DNA of 64,000 bases from Peronospora farinosa (GCA_947646735.1 CANTFK010000756.1:124001-188000), one strand, 5' to 3'. Positions 31,244 to 43,097 are shown, counted from the stretch's first letter. The notes: generated by a model not told the origin, from the letters alone. Program-made: numbers and translations.

Positions 31244-32859
31244 TTAAACGTTAGGGTTCTCTTTGTCGGGCAGCTCTGAAAAGGAGATGACCATGGCTGT
31301 GATGTTGTCCATACTGTGCTTGAGTAGGGCAGCCTCCACGAGGGCGTTGGCTGCGAATTGTAGCGCCTCCTTTGTTACATCCTCTGAGCTCGTGTGTTCT
31401 TCTGACCAATAGAACTCAGCAACCTTGGCGCGCACAATTTTGGCTGCATCATTGTCACTCAATCGGTCCCAGAGACCATCGCTTGCAAACACGAGATACT
31501 CACCAGCTGCTTCCACATTAAGAACACGAACATCCGGAATCACCGACACTAGCGGAGCTGAGCACGACGATGGCAGATTCGTCTTAAGTGGGTGGTCACC
31601 TAGAGATCGGCTAATGGCCAACCGCAGCGCGATTTGGTCGTGAGCTACACGCCAGCACCCGGAAAAAATGACTTTACCTCCTGCCTCTCTCACGCGATCC
31701 ATCTCCTCCTTCAGGTCGGGTTTGTGATCAGTTGAGAGACGCACAGCACTTGGCGCCTCAACTTCATCGTCACTTGCCTCACTATTGTCGTCTGCCTGGG
31801 CTAACACACCGCGCGAGTCTCCAAGATTGGCAACAAAAAGCTTGCCGCCGACCAATAATCCCAGCAGCACCGTCGAGCCGTCACGTTTGTTTAAAATAAC
31901 AGTGCGCTGCAAGATCTCAGCATCTACCGTTGCAAACGCGTCAGCCAGAAGCTCACAGATATTCTCCACATCGTCGGCGGTTAATGCGGCGTACCGCGCG
32001 CGCCGACTGATCGTTACGAGGTCTTTGTTCCCAGCCAACAATTCTTTAAAACGACGACGGGCATACTCGGATGCATACGCACCGTTATGACCGTCGTATA
32101 CCGCCAGCAAACTCGGGGACGATTCAGCGTCCATCTCATCCTCAAACAAACGCTCAACCGCCGAGTATCGATCTTCCATGTACTGCCTTGCACCTTGCGC
32201 GAGTGATATACCAACTTGGACGCGCATTTTGGCAGCCTCTCGTCTTCTACTTGTGTTTCTATTGTTTTTGTATTTTGGATGGCAAATGGTCGTATACTCG
32301 ACACATCGTGGAGTTTTTTTCTCCTCTTCGTGGAATCGCTTCAAAGCATTTTTGATTGCGTCCACTTTACGTCGTTTACGTTCTCTATTCTTGACCACAA
32401 CACGTTGAATCGATGGCGTTGACGATGTCATCTTCGTTTCCTCGGGCAGAGATTGTGACGGCTGCGAGTCTTCCTGCTCATCGGGACTTGTCTCAGGACC
32501 TTCACAATCTAATATTCCTGCTGTGAAGATAATAAAGCACTCTAAATTAGCACCAGCAACAATTATTGAACCGTATAGAAACGAGCCAAGCAGCTAAGCT
32601 TACCAGACGTAGGCGACAGTGATTGTCGCTTGCGCTTGAGGGTAATCGGCGACGTAAAACTCTCCACTTCAGCTTCTAGTTGTGTATGAGTCGTATCGGT
32701 CTCATCTGCTACAATTTTGCTGAGTGCGTGGATGCTTGTGTGTTGAAGTAGTCGAGGAGTAGACGGCAACTTGCACTTGTCAGACGGTGTAGCAGAGCAC
32801 ATCTCGAGCCCCACCATACTGTTCACGCGGGAAGCTACCAGGACGTCAGCAGGTGCCAT
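31244..32859 (-). CDS. PP2C-family Ser/Thr protein phosphatase, two exons
   Basis: Exon 1 is 32859-32604 and exon 2 is 32520-31244, with an 83-bp intron (GTAAGC..CACAG, phase 1), giving about 510 aa. The N-terminal 150 residues are low-complexity and basic (ITLKRKRQSL, KNRERKRRK), suggestive of nuclear localisation. The PP2C domain has the metal-binding motifs in order: QYMEDRYSAVERL, LLAVYDGHNG, VANLGDSRGVLA, STDHKPDLKEEMDRV, AISRSLGDHPLK and LVFASDGLWDRLSDNDA. All the expected Asp residues are present, so it should be an active Mg/Mn-dependent phosphatase. The substrate is unknown. The Met at 32859 was chosen because upstream in-frame residues to 33102 do not look protein-like. Confidence 0.92.
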
Positions 32860-33095
32860 TTTGATATAGATTGCAGAAATGTAGACAAGATGCAGATAAA
32901 GAGAAAGAGAGAAGGCGACGTAACGAACGAATTCACACTCTTTACTCACTATATGGACCACAGACAACGTGTTAATACTGTACTGTAGTATATGTCTGTC
33001 AATTGAAAAGTGAATACCTGGATCCGAGTTCCCGCGTTTTTTTAGCGAAATCGGATTGGGCATTTCAAACCTACCCCGCATTGCAGTGAGCAAAT

Positions 33096-34345
33096 ATGCC
33101 ATTGCACAGGAATATCATCGATTGTGGTATTACGATGGAAATGGACCCTAGCGTGAATGACAACGGGCGTCTCACAGGAATAGAACCAGATCCAACATTG
33201 TCTATTGCAAAAGACGGTCTTGATTACACGAAAGGATTTGGTTAACGTGCGACAATGTCTTCTTTACGTTGTACGATCATAGTATCAGTAGCTCTTAAAT
33301 GTCAACAATTTCGATCTGGGCCAGTCCTTGCATCTCTCAGCTCTTCAATGCTGTTAATGTCAGACAGAGAGCCTTTTGTGCGAGACTTCTGAGAGCGTTT
33401 ATGTGGTGCAACAACTTGATTAGACACATTTTAGGAGGATGAACGCTTTCAATTTGCACGAGGGCAATACTGCGAATGCGGTGGAGCTGCGACGCACTGT
33501 TTTGCATCTAAATGCACCAGAGATGGTAAATGTAAGGATCAAATGGCCATTGTCATCGTTGCGCTTCGTGTTGCTCAGAATTGAGTTGCGGGTGTTAGCT
33601 TACGGTACGTGGGTGACCAACCAACTCCAGTTTAAAAGATGTCGCGAACCTCGATACGGTAGTCGCCCAGTTACCAAGCGAAAGGAACTACAACCCGTGG
33701 GTCGCTGCGATGGCGTGACCGTGGTTTGTCGATTTGTTTGTATCCTACAAAGAAATAAAGGAGAGAATAAGCGCGGGCGGATTGCTCTTACACATTGTGA
33801 ACCTCCTCGATGAGTATCTAAACGCATTTTGGTATCACCGGAGAATATTGCGAGTTTGGAAAGCTAGACGTTGCGACGAGGTCTCGAGTATATGGCTTCA
33901 CATGATCCAGATTAAGGGGTGGCAGTGATGCTGTTTACGTTGCTGTGAGCTTTTCTGCATTTGGTGCAATGGTGGAATAATTGTCATTTTGTAGCGCATA
34001 TCGTGGGGAGTCGAGATGGCTGCTGGCTCACGAACGCTGCAGCAGAAGCGGTCATTCGTCAGTACTCCAGATGCTTCACACAATCGCAGAGAATGGTACG
34101 CTAGTGCTCTATGAAGATTGCTGTTGGACATGGTAATATTGCGATAATGCAATATTTAAACCTGCAGATGCAACGAAAGATGCATGAAAGAGGCGACAGT
34201 GCTCGAAACTGCTGCAAATGGTCATTTAAACTTGTCCAATGGATGTACGTAGTCGTAGAGATAGCAACGTTGGAGCAGCGTTGTGACGTGCCGCTGAACA
34301 CGGATGAGCTAGCGAGTGGTTGCATTTGGTTGTGTCAAGGGGATT
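33096..34345 (+). pseudogene. Decayed ankyrin-like region
   Basis: Short plus-strand readings recall oomycete ankyrin arrays: IAVGHGNIAIMQYLNLQ near 34115 and, after frame changes, LETAANGHLN then LVQWMY near 34205-34245. A 49-codon open frame (33096-33245, with MEMDPSVNDNGRLTG) and readings near 33790-33870 may belong to the same dead gene. Stops and shifts are frequent and no intact gene can be drawn. Assignment rests on a few motifs. Confidence 0.4.
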
Positions 34346-34596
34346 AATTATCCGTAATGCTGCATGAGTTGTGTTGGAATTTGCCCACGCGTGCTCTTTG
34401 TAATACTGTATAGGGAAGAGGCATGACAACTATGACAACAGGTGAGCCATGGCAATTACTTGGATAACAAATGATCGTTCACCATCCGTTATGCTCCTGG
34501 GGATGATTGGCTTTTACTATCAAATCTTCTCCGAAGCCTCATGATGCTTGTTATAAACCTTCGGCTAACTCAGTCACAATTCAAGTCCACAAGTTC

Positions 34597-35007
34597 ATGC
34601 GTCTTACATGCATTCTACTCGTTGTGGTGTTCATTCTTACCCACTGCTGCGACAGTGTCGTCAATGCAGACGGCACTGACCTGATGAAAAACGTTGCAAT
34701 GGACTCGAACCGTGCGTTTACAAATGACGGAGATAATCAGCACTATCTCAAGAGAACCAAGATGGCGTCCATGGATGACGAAGAAAGAGGTGTTCTGAGT
34801 ATCAAGACATTTGAGAACATGGTAGACAAGATTGAGACTAAAGCTCTAAAATCTGTTGAGAGTGCCAAGACAAAAGTCAGCGAGATTCTGAAAAAAGAGA
34901 GACATGCTTCGGTAACAGTAACGATCGATTTACTGAAAATGTTTGCAGCGGTAGCAGCCATTGCAGTTATTAGCGGGCTCATTGTTTATCATGTCAGCAA
35001 TAATTGA
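34597..35007 (+). CDS. Secreted RxLR-dEER-like protein with C-terminal membrane helix
   Basis: From the Met at 34597 the frame encodes 136 aa. Residues 1-24 form a strong signal peptide (MRLTCILLVVVFILTHCC.., likely cut after VVNA). Residues 50-53 read YLKR where RxLR would be expected, followed by a canonical acidic dEER motif (DDEER, 60-64). Spacing and position match oomycete host-translocated effectors with a non-canonical first motif. The body (65-105) is Lys/Glu-rich and probably helical. Residues about 112-133 (MFAAVAAIAVISGLIVYHV) form a hydrophobic helix with only three residues after it, so the mature protein looks tail-anchored. An in-frame upstream Met at 34507 would bury the signal peptide and was rejected. 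Target unknown. Confidence 0.72.
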   Translation: MRLTCILLVVVFILTHCCDSVVNADGTDLMKNVAMDSNRAFTNDGDNQHYLKRTKMASMDDEERGVLSIKTFENMVDKIETKALKSVESAKTKVSEILKKERHASVTVTIDLLKMFAAVAAIAVISGLIVYHVSNN

Positions 35008-35124
35008 TACATCGAGAGAGAAAGCTCTGTGAAAGTGCTCGAGTTTACGCTTACGAGAACGTATTCAAATTTGCTGCTCTTATATCATCAACACTCATTT
35101 ATTCGTTCTGTCCAGCGTCAAGAG

Positions 35125-37589
35125 CTACTTCCATTCCTCTTCATCTAGCTTGACCGCAGCAACCTTCGCTTTGAGAGCCTCAATGTCAGCAGAACTCTCC
35201 AGGTCACCACCGTTTTCAGCTACATTCACGATAGTGATTTGCCCTACCAATGGCTCATCCCCTGTAATTTCGCTTTGCTCCTGAGAGGTGGAGCTACGTG
35301 CACTGCCCACTTCTTCACTTCCACCGTCATCGTCATCGTCACTCCACGCATCTGCGATGACTGGGACGCGGCGAGGTTCAATGCGTTCCCAGCCACGATT
35401 GACAGGAACAGGAGGCCCAGTTGGCACTGGTGTCACCTGAGGAGGGCATATGCCGCTTCGGAGCGGGAGATATTTTAACCGGCTCAACGCTTGAGCTGCC
35501 TTTGCTTGCTTGTTGAGACTACTGATGCACGCAGACAACGTCACACTTGGTACGTGTGCATCCTTATGCTTAAAGAAAGACACTCGGCGACGCGGGTCTT
35601 CGCCAAATGATTCCGATACAACTCCGTAGAATGAGGCCAATTGGTGCATCAACGCTCGCTACAAAAGGCGTAAAATCATTCTGTCATTGTCCTACGTAAG
35701 AGCAAAAACCAGCATGAAAAACAACACAAACCTCTTCACCTGACATCACTCGCAGACTGACGCTGTGACATGACGGCTCCTGGACAATTCGCTCCAAACG
35801 ACGCTCGACTACCGTTAAATAACTCGTGTTCGTCTTTCCCCAAGCAATCAATTCGTCTGGGTACTTTGGTGTCTTTATCTCTTCTTCAAATGCAGCGGCA
35901 TCTCCGCTGGCAAGTCCAGGTCGAGTAACTCCAAGTGCTTGTGCCAGTCGTTGGTTGCGAAAGATTTGGCCCCGAGGCGGTGTTGGCGCACACCGAGCTG
36001 ATACAGGTGGACCCTGAGTATGAGCACTTAGAGGCCGAGCTACAGCTGGCCTCAACAGCAAAGGAGGGGCAGGTCCAGCAGGTGTCGGTAGTGCTGGGAA
36101 TGCGTCCTCCAGTCGCACCGTTGGAGATGGTGGATCATCACTAACACCGTAATTCCAATGGTCCGGCACTCCATCCGCGTAACCTGAGCTGACTGGTCCA
36201 CTCACTGGATTTCCACCGCGGCGCGCGACTTGAAAATTGAAGTGTAGGCGATTGTGTACGCCGTGAATGGAACTCATATGCGCATGGTATTCTACGTCAT
36301 TCGAGAACACAACGAAACGCATTTCGAGACTGCGACACCGCAAGAATATCAGCATCAGGCGCATTTTATGTCAACCCCATGTAAGATGCACGTACCATCT
36401 TGGATCCTCACATAAATGGTGCTCCCGGCGAAAATGCGTTTCCAAACTTGCGCTGCAGCACAAAGTACAGCGTTAGCCTGTGAGAACATACACTGACAAC
36501 ATAGAACACCACCACGTACTAATTGCGAAAGTATTCATTCTCCACTTTGCAGATATGGCACTTGAAGTGGTCGCGTTCCAAGTGTTCATACAGCTCCTTG
36601 TCTCCGTAAAATCGTTTTCGACAAAATTGACACATCGGGTGGAAATCTTTGCCGGTATTGGCGTGTTTCTGACCTGCTGGTCCACCACGACTACGTCCAA
36701 TATTGTGTCCCTTGAGTGCACCTTTAGTAAATACTTCTTGTTCCTGAATGAAGAATGACTGATGGGTCAAGCACAGCTCACAGAACTCAACGCCATGATC
36801 ATGACGCATATGCTCTTTCAATTGACCCAAAGTGTGCTTCATTTCTCGACAACGTTTTATCCTGCAATTAAACTCACGAAGACTGCGTAGCTCATAGTAA
36901 TGAGCTCGACAGTCAACAAAGATCATTTCCGACTTTTCATCAAGTACCGACTCCGGCCCCGCTGCATCACCCCACAACTCAAAGCTCTCGTATAAACGTG
37001 TGCTGCTGCTGACAACCACACGTTCCATTGGCTGTTTACACATAGGACAGTTGCGATCGTCCATAATAAGCCGCATCCGCATAGAACACTTGCTGCAAAT
37101 GCCGTGATGATTGCATACTCCTACCACATTAAACTTGATAGAATCTGCACACAATAGACAGAACTCTGGCTCCTGTTCTTCAGTAGAAGCTATTGCCGTC
37201 TCTTTCATAGAAGAAACAGCAGTTATCTTCTTAGAAGTCGGTTTCTTCCTCTTTTTAAGTTTAAACGTCGTCATTACGGTCTTTTTCTCTTCAGTTGCTG
37301 GTGTGATATGCTCCGTCTCTAGTGGCGGAATTGCTGCAGGTGTAGGGTTCTTCTTCCTGCGCTGGCGAGAACGCGGACGTCGTTTATGTTGATCTGAAGC
37401 GTCTTGGACGTTGGCTACAGAGTCGTTAGAAGGAGCTCTGGCGTGTCTGCGGACAGAGCTAGGCACCATCGTGAAGGATGACGTAAGAGGTGATAAAGTG
37501 GAGGATCCAGCGATACTTTGGGCGGGAGTAGAGCTACTGGTTACGCTCGTCATCGAGCGAAGTACTTGCGAGAACGTTACAATTGGCAA
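35125..37589 (-). CDS. ZNF598/Hel2-like RING and C2H2 E3 ubiquitin ligase, four exons
   Basis: Four exons join in phase: 37589-36520, 36452-36396, 36329-35732 and 35658-35125 (about 752 aa). A RING finger at about residues 145-190 (CLLCADSIKFNVVGVCNHHG..CPMCKQPM) is followed by Cys/His fingers characteristic of this family: CRIKRCREMKHTLGQLKEH, FCELCLTHQSFF, MCQFCRKRFYGDKELYEHL, then across two introns NEYFRNYASLETHFRREHHLC split by a junction, and CLEMRFVVFSNDVEYHAHM. The C-terminal half is Pro-rich and disordered with a conserved helical patch (APNQRL-like segment QIFRNQRLAQAL). Hel2/ZNF598 senses collided ribosomes and ubiquitinates 40S proteins to start ribosome-associated quality control. 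The gene is divergent from the riboflavin kinase gene. Confidence 0.9.
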
Positions 37590-37817
37590 ATACAGCTATG
37601 GACCCAATTGGACTCAGATCAAAGACTCAGATCAAAGAAGAATGATGGTAAGCTACGTGTTGAGCACCGTAAGGAACGCGCAAAGAAACTTCGAGGTGTT
37701 TCAAGGGTTCGTATAACCAGGTTACGTAAAATAGTCCTGAGACATTTTTGCCAGATCTAACGACCCTATTAATAGTCGTCCCGGACGACTGACGATTCGT
37801 CCCCGTATCGTTTATAG
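37590..37817. promoter_or_regulatory. Divergent promoter region between ZNF598-like and riboflavin kinase genes
   Basis: A 228-bp interval between opposing starts. No coding signal is convincing on either strand. It contains the short direct repeat GACTCAGATCAAA (near 37612 and 37625). Confidence 0.45.
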
Positions 37818-38397
37818 GTGACTTACTTGTCCGCGAACTTAACAGCAGTCATGTCGATTGACCATCTAAAGACGGTAATACGACTGCAAGCAACTGTGGT
37901 TGAAGGCTTTGGTCGCGGTGGAAAGCAGCTGGGTTGTCCGACAGCCAACCTTTCAAGCAAGGATTTAGGCGACATTTTGGACCAATTGCCCACTGGTATT
38001 TACTGCGGCTGGGCTACAGTTGATGACAAGGGTCCCTATAAAGCTGTCGCTAGCATTGGCTGGAATCCTTATTTTAAGAATGAGGTGCGGTGGGTATGCA
38101 ATGCATTTGAAACAAAAAAAGATAAACTGACTATTGTGCTCGGTATATTTGGCGTCGCTTCTTGTACTTGCTGCATTGCAGGAAAAGACGGTGGAACCTC
38201 ATTTGCTGCATAAATTTGAAAAGGATTTTTACGGTGCACAGATCAAGTTCCTTATCGCTGGCTACATCCGCCCGGAAATGAATTTTTCGTCGCTCGAGGC
38301 GCTCATTAAGGCCATCCAGGACGACATTGCACAGTCGGATGAGTGGCTAGACACTCCGGAGGGCAAATCCTGGGCGCGAGATGCGCTGTTTCAGTAG
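37818..38397 (+). CDS. Riboflavin kinase, two exons
   Basis: Exon 1 is 37818-38084 and exon 2 is 38182-38397, with a 97-bp intron (GTGCGG..TTGCAG, phase 0). The join FKNE|EKTVEPHLLH restores the flavokinase signature. The product is about 160 aa, or 149 aa if the Met at 37851 (MSIDHLK) is used. Motifs: GRGGKQLGCPTANL near the N-terminus (PTAN binds ATP/Mg), TGIYCGWATV, ASIGWNPYF, and after the junction DFYGAQIKFLIAGYIRPEMNF. This enzyme phosphorylates riboflavin to FMN. It is the stand-alone eukaryotic type without an FAD synthetase domain. Confidence 0.93.
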
Positions 38398-38555
38398 GTT
38401 GAGGTAGCGCAATGCGATGCCAGGATGATTGTCTGATGTGTAATGAATGGGATTACTTACTTGAGACTCCTGATTCAATTAATATGTAAGCTTCAGGTAA
38501 TTTGGCCGAAGTACACGCCGCAACAGCAGCAATTTCTTTTATTATCACTTGTACA

Positions 38556-39470
38556 TTACGCTTTCCTCTTTCCCACGACAATACAAACAACACCGAGGAC
38601 CATAAGCAAAATGCCAGGAATTTTCGTACGCAGATTCTGCTCTCGAAATAAAAATCGCCCCATTAGCACACTCCATATGCAGCCAGATCGCTTGATCGCG
38701 ATCACGTACGAGACCTCGAGGTGCTGCATCGCCACGAGGTTGATATAGTACGCCACGACGCTCGTGACGCCAGTAAGGATGACAAATTTCCACGGAATCT
38801 TCACCTCTTGTCCGATCGGGACGTAGACCTCCTCACCTCCTACACGCTTTTTCTGTAAGATGTAGCTGCCTCCAGCCACAATGACCTGAATAGCAGCACC
38901 ATACACTAGCGGCGTCGCGTTCTGCACGCCAATTTTGTCGAACGAGTTCGAGATACTCCACAGAAAAGCCACGATGATCATATATAGTGACCCTTTTCCC
39001 GCATTCGACACATCAACCAGTAGATCCTTGCTTGGGTATACGTCCTTGGCACTTTGCAGCCAGAAGCCTCCCAGCGTGGCAATCGAAACGCCCAGCATAC
39101 CGGAGACCGTGGGAACTTCACCGAGCACGAGAAACGCAACGATCACAAGAAATGCGGGCGTGAAAGACAGGAATGGGACTGTCGCAGAGAGCGTAGAGAT
39201 CTGAATAGCTCGGTTGTACAAGTAGCTAGTGACGATGTTAATGCCACCGCTGATGCACACGGACATCCAAAAGAGGTGGTTGAGCTGTGGTAAGCGACCA
39301 CCAGAGTCCAACATGGCCCATAGAACGAATAACGGTACCTGGATGAGCCCACGCATTGCTACGATCATGAACGGGTCCATGAACTTGGTCAAGTACTTGC
39401 GCATGGGATCACAAAGCGCATTAACCGCTGAATTTAACACTGCCATGGAGATGCCGTACGAAATGAGCAT
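38556..39470 (-). CDS. DMT-superfamily (EamA-type) membrane transporter
   Basis: A 304-aa intronless frame with about ten hydrophobic helices arranged as two EamA-like halves (about 10-135 and 160-300). Typical features are SATVPFLSFTPAFLVIVAFLVLGE in the first half, in pieces, and LEVSYVIAIKRSGCIWSVLMG in the second, matching drug/metabolite transporter superfamily packing, ending in a basic VGKRKA tail. The substrate cannot be inferred. It is convergent with riboflavin kinase (158 bp between stops). Confidence 0.85.
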   Translation of the reverse strand: MLISYGISMAVLNSAVNALCDPMRKYLTKFMDPFMIVAMRGLIQVPLFVLWAMLDSGGRLPQLNHLFWMSVCISGGINIVTSYLYNRAIQISTLSATVPFLSFTPAFLVIVAFLVLGEVPTVSGMLGVSIATLGGFWLQSAKDVYPSKDLLVDVSNAGKGSLYMIIVAFLWSISNSFDKIGVQNATPLVYGAAIQVIVAGGSYILQKKRVGGEEVYVPIGQEVKIPWKFVILTGVTSVVAYYINLVAMQHLEVSYVIAIKRSGCIWSVLMGRFLFREQNLRTKIPGILLMVLGVVCIVVGKRKA

Positions 39471-40642
39471 TGCGACGAAACTGTTTTAGAAGATAATAAG
39501 AGAATGAAAATAGATTGACAGATAAAAGTTAGTGCCGAAGACTGCGGAGCGTCTGGCAATGGAAGTAGCTATTAATGCTGACGAGATACGATCTGAATAT
39601 ATTATTTGAAGGTTGTTAATTGGTGGAAAATGATTACAGCGTGACTGAATACGAAAGAGAGACAGAAATACTTGACTACATTAATACTGTCTAAACTGAT
39701 AACTTTTCCTAACTGATAAAATAATGCTAATTCCGACAACGGCCGCGGACTATAGCAATAACTCAAGCTTGTCCTAGCTGATAAAGTTTTACAGGCATTA
39801 CGTTAAGCAGGTTTCAATGCAGGTATGAGTACCCTAACCTTCGTAAGCATATTACATCGTCGCGACAGTCGCAGAATCGTACTGCTATATTGTCGATACC
39901 AGCGCTGTCACTCCTTTAGCAGGATTGTAGTTGACTAGTACGGTCGTGTAGGTGGTAGATTTCTAGACGCCCAGAGTCAGCGATGACGTACAAGTATCGA
40001 CAAGCTTGACACTATTTTGAAAGACATTATATCGCGCGGCAGTAGATTTGTATACGAAAAGGTCCAGAGTGGTGGCACTGGCAATTGTTGTTACTACGAA
40101 GCTGATGATCCGGATAAGATCCGATTGTTTGCGTCAGTAGAAGGAGACCGCAAAAGAGCTGTATTGCCCCATCTTAGCAAGACGGTCAATAATTGCAGTA
40201 CAATTACTAACTATATTTAGAATTACTTGCATGACCTGAGTACACCTAACGCAAAGCTAGTAAAATGTATGCTCGGCAACGGATGTGACTGGGAAAGTGA
40301 CGGGCACTACGCGATTGCATTTAGGAGTTGTGACCTGCCGATCGACATATAGCTGTTGGCTCTAACATTCTGAGATCTTATAGCATACGTCAACTAGCTA
40401 AAGAATCTGGTTATGCGCGTCAAAATAAAGAATACGCGCTCTTCTGTTGGAGAACCAAAAGATAAATGTTCAGTAATATCATGCAATCGTATGAGCAAAA
40501 AGGAGCAAACCAACAAAAATCGTGATAACGCTTGTATTCTAAGAAATATTGCAAGTTAGCAAAATGCGTAAGTGCTCGCTATACAAACGTGTCCTCACTA
40601 GGTGTATCATCTCGTTGTCGATTCATCCATCATCCATTGTTA
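39471..40642. other. Intergenic region with a short coding-like fragment
   Basis: About 1.2 kb with no intact gene. A plus-strand frame at 39990-40220 reads DKLDTILKDIISRG and GGTGNCCYYEADDPDKIRL, with no start codon and no recognised family; it may be a relic of a duplicated gene. The rest is AT-rich with nothing recognised. Confidence 0.4.
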
Positions 40643-41486
40643 TTAATAGAATTGTTGTATTGCGTCGTATCCTGACAGGTCTCCACACGCAAGAAACGGC
40701 ACAAGCAGCGGATCGTGTTTTTCACCGTTCTTAAGTCCGTACTGCGGGAGCAAATACGACGTCATCACAGGCACATAGTTCGCTGGGATCCGGAATCCTT
40801 GACACACTACAAACGCCTCATTGCTCTGCGCGCGACTGCTCATAGGTTTAGAGCACGACACATTTTCGAAGAAAACGCTAAGCTGCGTAGCCAGCAAATC
40901 GTACTGCTCACAGCGAAAAATCTTAGCCACAAAAGCGCCGCCTTCTTCCAGCACATGAGTGGTAATGTTGAGCGCCGCAGCGAGCAACTCCGCCTGCACG
41001 AACTCGTCAATATCGTGCACTCCTGTAACGTCGGGTGCGCCGTCGCTCACAACCAATTGGGCCTTTGCACCGTGAAAGTGGCTGATTATCTGCTCGGCCG
41101 TACGTTTGGATGTGATGTCGCCCTGGAGCAGCTCTACACCTGCGATCGGCGCCATCTCCTGTAGATCCACCGATACGATACGCACATCGTAAGTGTCAAC
41201 GCTCTGCGCATTGCTGTTGTCGTACAGCTTACGACTTAGCACTTGGCTCCAACTTCCAGGTGCTGCACACAAGTCCACGGCACGCTGTACATTCCGCAGA
41301 AAGTCAAATTGCTCGTCCAATTGCAGCAACTTGAACGCCGAACGCGCACGAAAACCTACTTCCTTGGCCTTGCGGTAATAAATATCCTGTTTACACGATA
41401 GTGAGTGTTAGCAGAGGTGCACACAAAGAGAAGAGAGAGAGAGTAGCATGTATACGCACTCGATTCGATTCACTGGACTTGGTCAT
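40643..41486 (-). CDS. TRM7-type FtsJ tRNA 2'-O-methyltransferase, two exons
   Basis: Exon 1 is only 27 bp (41486-41460, MTKSSESNR) and exon 2 is 41386-40643; the 73-bp intron starts GTGCGT and ends AAACAG, phase 0. The join gives MTKSSESNR-DIYYRKAKEVGF, matching the conserved start of TRM7/FTSJ1. The product is about 256 aa. SAM-binding and catalytic parts are visible: RSAFKLLQL (Lys), VDLCAAPGSWSQVLS, VVSDGAPDVTG (Asp), GGAFVAKIF (Lys) and QSNEAFVVCQGF (Glu), the K-D-K-E tetrad. TRM7 methylates the anticodon loop (positions 32 and 34) of tRNAs such as Phe, Trp and Leu. Divergent from the FYVE-RING gene. Confidence 0.93.
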
Positions 41487-41621
41487 TATCAGAAAATCTC
41501 AAAATACAGTCTATTTTTTTTACTTTTTCCCATATAAAGAGAGAATAAAATTTGACGGTTTTCTCCATACGGAAATACGGCACACACAATAAGTCGGTTG
41601 ACATTAGCCCGTCCTCCGGTC
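41487..41621. promoter_or_regulatory. 135-bp bidirectional promoter interval
   Basis: Lies between the TRM7-like start (minus) and the FYVE-RING start (plus). It is AT-rich with T-runs (TTTTTTTACTTTTTCCC). An in-frame upstream TTG codon at 41598 is not an initiation site. Confidence 0.5.
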
Positions 41622-43097
41622 ATGCACGCACAAAGCCCTTTAACCGGTATTGGCTACGGCATGACCATGTCTGGTGACAATAGTAATTTTCCCTCTGTAC
41701 CTGATGCGATGTTTGAGTCCGCTGTTGACTGCTTTGTGTGCGATAAGAAGTTTCACGGCTTCCGTCGCAAACATCGCTGTCGAGTACGTATCTGCGTCTG
41801 TAATTTTATACGCTCTTATATTGACGCTAATGCTGTACTTTATGCATGATTGTAGTCGTGTGGTAATGCCGTCTGTGGTGGCTGCTCGCGGACCCACAAA
41901 GTGATGCCAAGCACCACTATCGTCCGCTACAATAACGAGCCTGTGCGTGTATGTGACCGCTGCATTCGTGATCAGAATCAGTTGATGATGGAGCGACGAC
42001 GTGCGGAAGATGTGGAGAGAGCACGTGCACGCCAAGTCGCGGTGTTGGAGGAGGAAGAGCGTCAACGCGAGGCGGAACGCAATCAAAGGGAACGAGAAGT
42101 GGCAGAAGCGCAGACTCGACGTGAGATGAGACTGCGCGCAATTGAAGAGAAACATTTGGGCTCTCGTCCGAACTTACGCACGTTGCGGTCCAGATATTCG
42201 AGAAGTCTGGATGACTGTGCACAAGATGCCCCGGCTCGGTCACTTTACTCGAAAGAACTAAGCTCGTTCCTTGAAGACGCTGAGAAGAGATCCGTTGCGT
42301 TGGTTGCTAAGCCGTATGCGACTGGCGAGATTTTTGAAGATAAAGAAGATTTGGATGGGGCAAAGACGGTGGAGACTACGGTTGTTCAGGAAGCCGAAGA
42401 GTGTGCCATTTGTCTCGAGACCATGGATGTTGGAGACGCGATTTATACGACAGCGTGTGGACACAGTTTTCATTGGAGCTGCCTTAAAGAGATCCAGAAA
42501 TCGGACTCAAGCAACTACGACAAGTGTCCGTCGTGCCGTGCTACCATGACAGAAATGCAGGTGAAAAAGCAGTGTGATCATCCGCGCGTGCGACTTGGAC
42601 ATCGATTTTGCCGCGACTGCGGCGCCTCTGCCACAGAGAGGGATGCAAAACCTCGAATTGATGACACGACGGCTGTGAGCAGCTCTGGTATGCGAATGTC
42701 GACTCCTTCCGGTGCGTCGAACTTGAATCAACCGGTGTCGTACAGTGCCAACTCGCACGGTGCACTTGTGCGTTGTCCACAGTGCCATATACAAATGCGG
42801 GTACTGCCCCATATGTATAATATGTACGTTGTTATAGTGATTGTCAACGACCTCTTGTGTTCACGAGCTAACATTGTGCGCATGCGTTTGTTCGATTCCA
42901 GGCGCGTGGCATGTCCGTCGGGCCACATGTTCTTGGTTCAAGTTGCTGGGCAAGCAGGAAGTGGCGGTAGTGTACGCGGCGGTTACGGCATAGGATCGCG
43001 AGGTGGATTGGGTGGCTCAAGGATTCCCCCGCGTGGTATGAGCATGGGCTATCCGGGCTCATACCATCGCTCCACAAACGCCTACTCCGAGCTGTAG
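41622..43097 (+). CDS. FYVE and RING finger protein, three exons
   Basis: Exons 41622-41783, 41856-42823 and 42902-43097 give about 441 aa. The first intron (72 bp, GTACGT..TTGTAG) splits the FYVE domain: the join RRKHRCR|SCGNAVCGGCSR restores the R(R/K)HHCR basic motif for PI3P binding. A Glu/Arg-rich coiled coil follows (EERQREAERNQREREVAEAQ). A RING-H2 finger (CAICLETMDVGD..CGHSFHWSCLKEI..CPSCRATM) lies at about residues 215-265. A second Cys-rich segment and a Gly/Arg-rich tail complete it. The second intron (78 bp, GTACGT..TCCAG) is in frame, so it could be retained without a frame change. Probable endosomal E3 ubiquitin ligase. Confidence 0.88.

Noticed and set aside
34507..34596. Upstream in-frame ATG for the RxLR-dEER-like gene
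   Set aside because: Using it would place 30 hydrophilic residues before a clear signal peptide; the ATG at 34597 gives a proper secretory start.
41598..41621. Start of the FYVE-RING gene at 41598
   Set aside because: The codon there is TTG; the first ATG in frame is at 41622.
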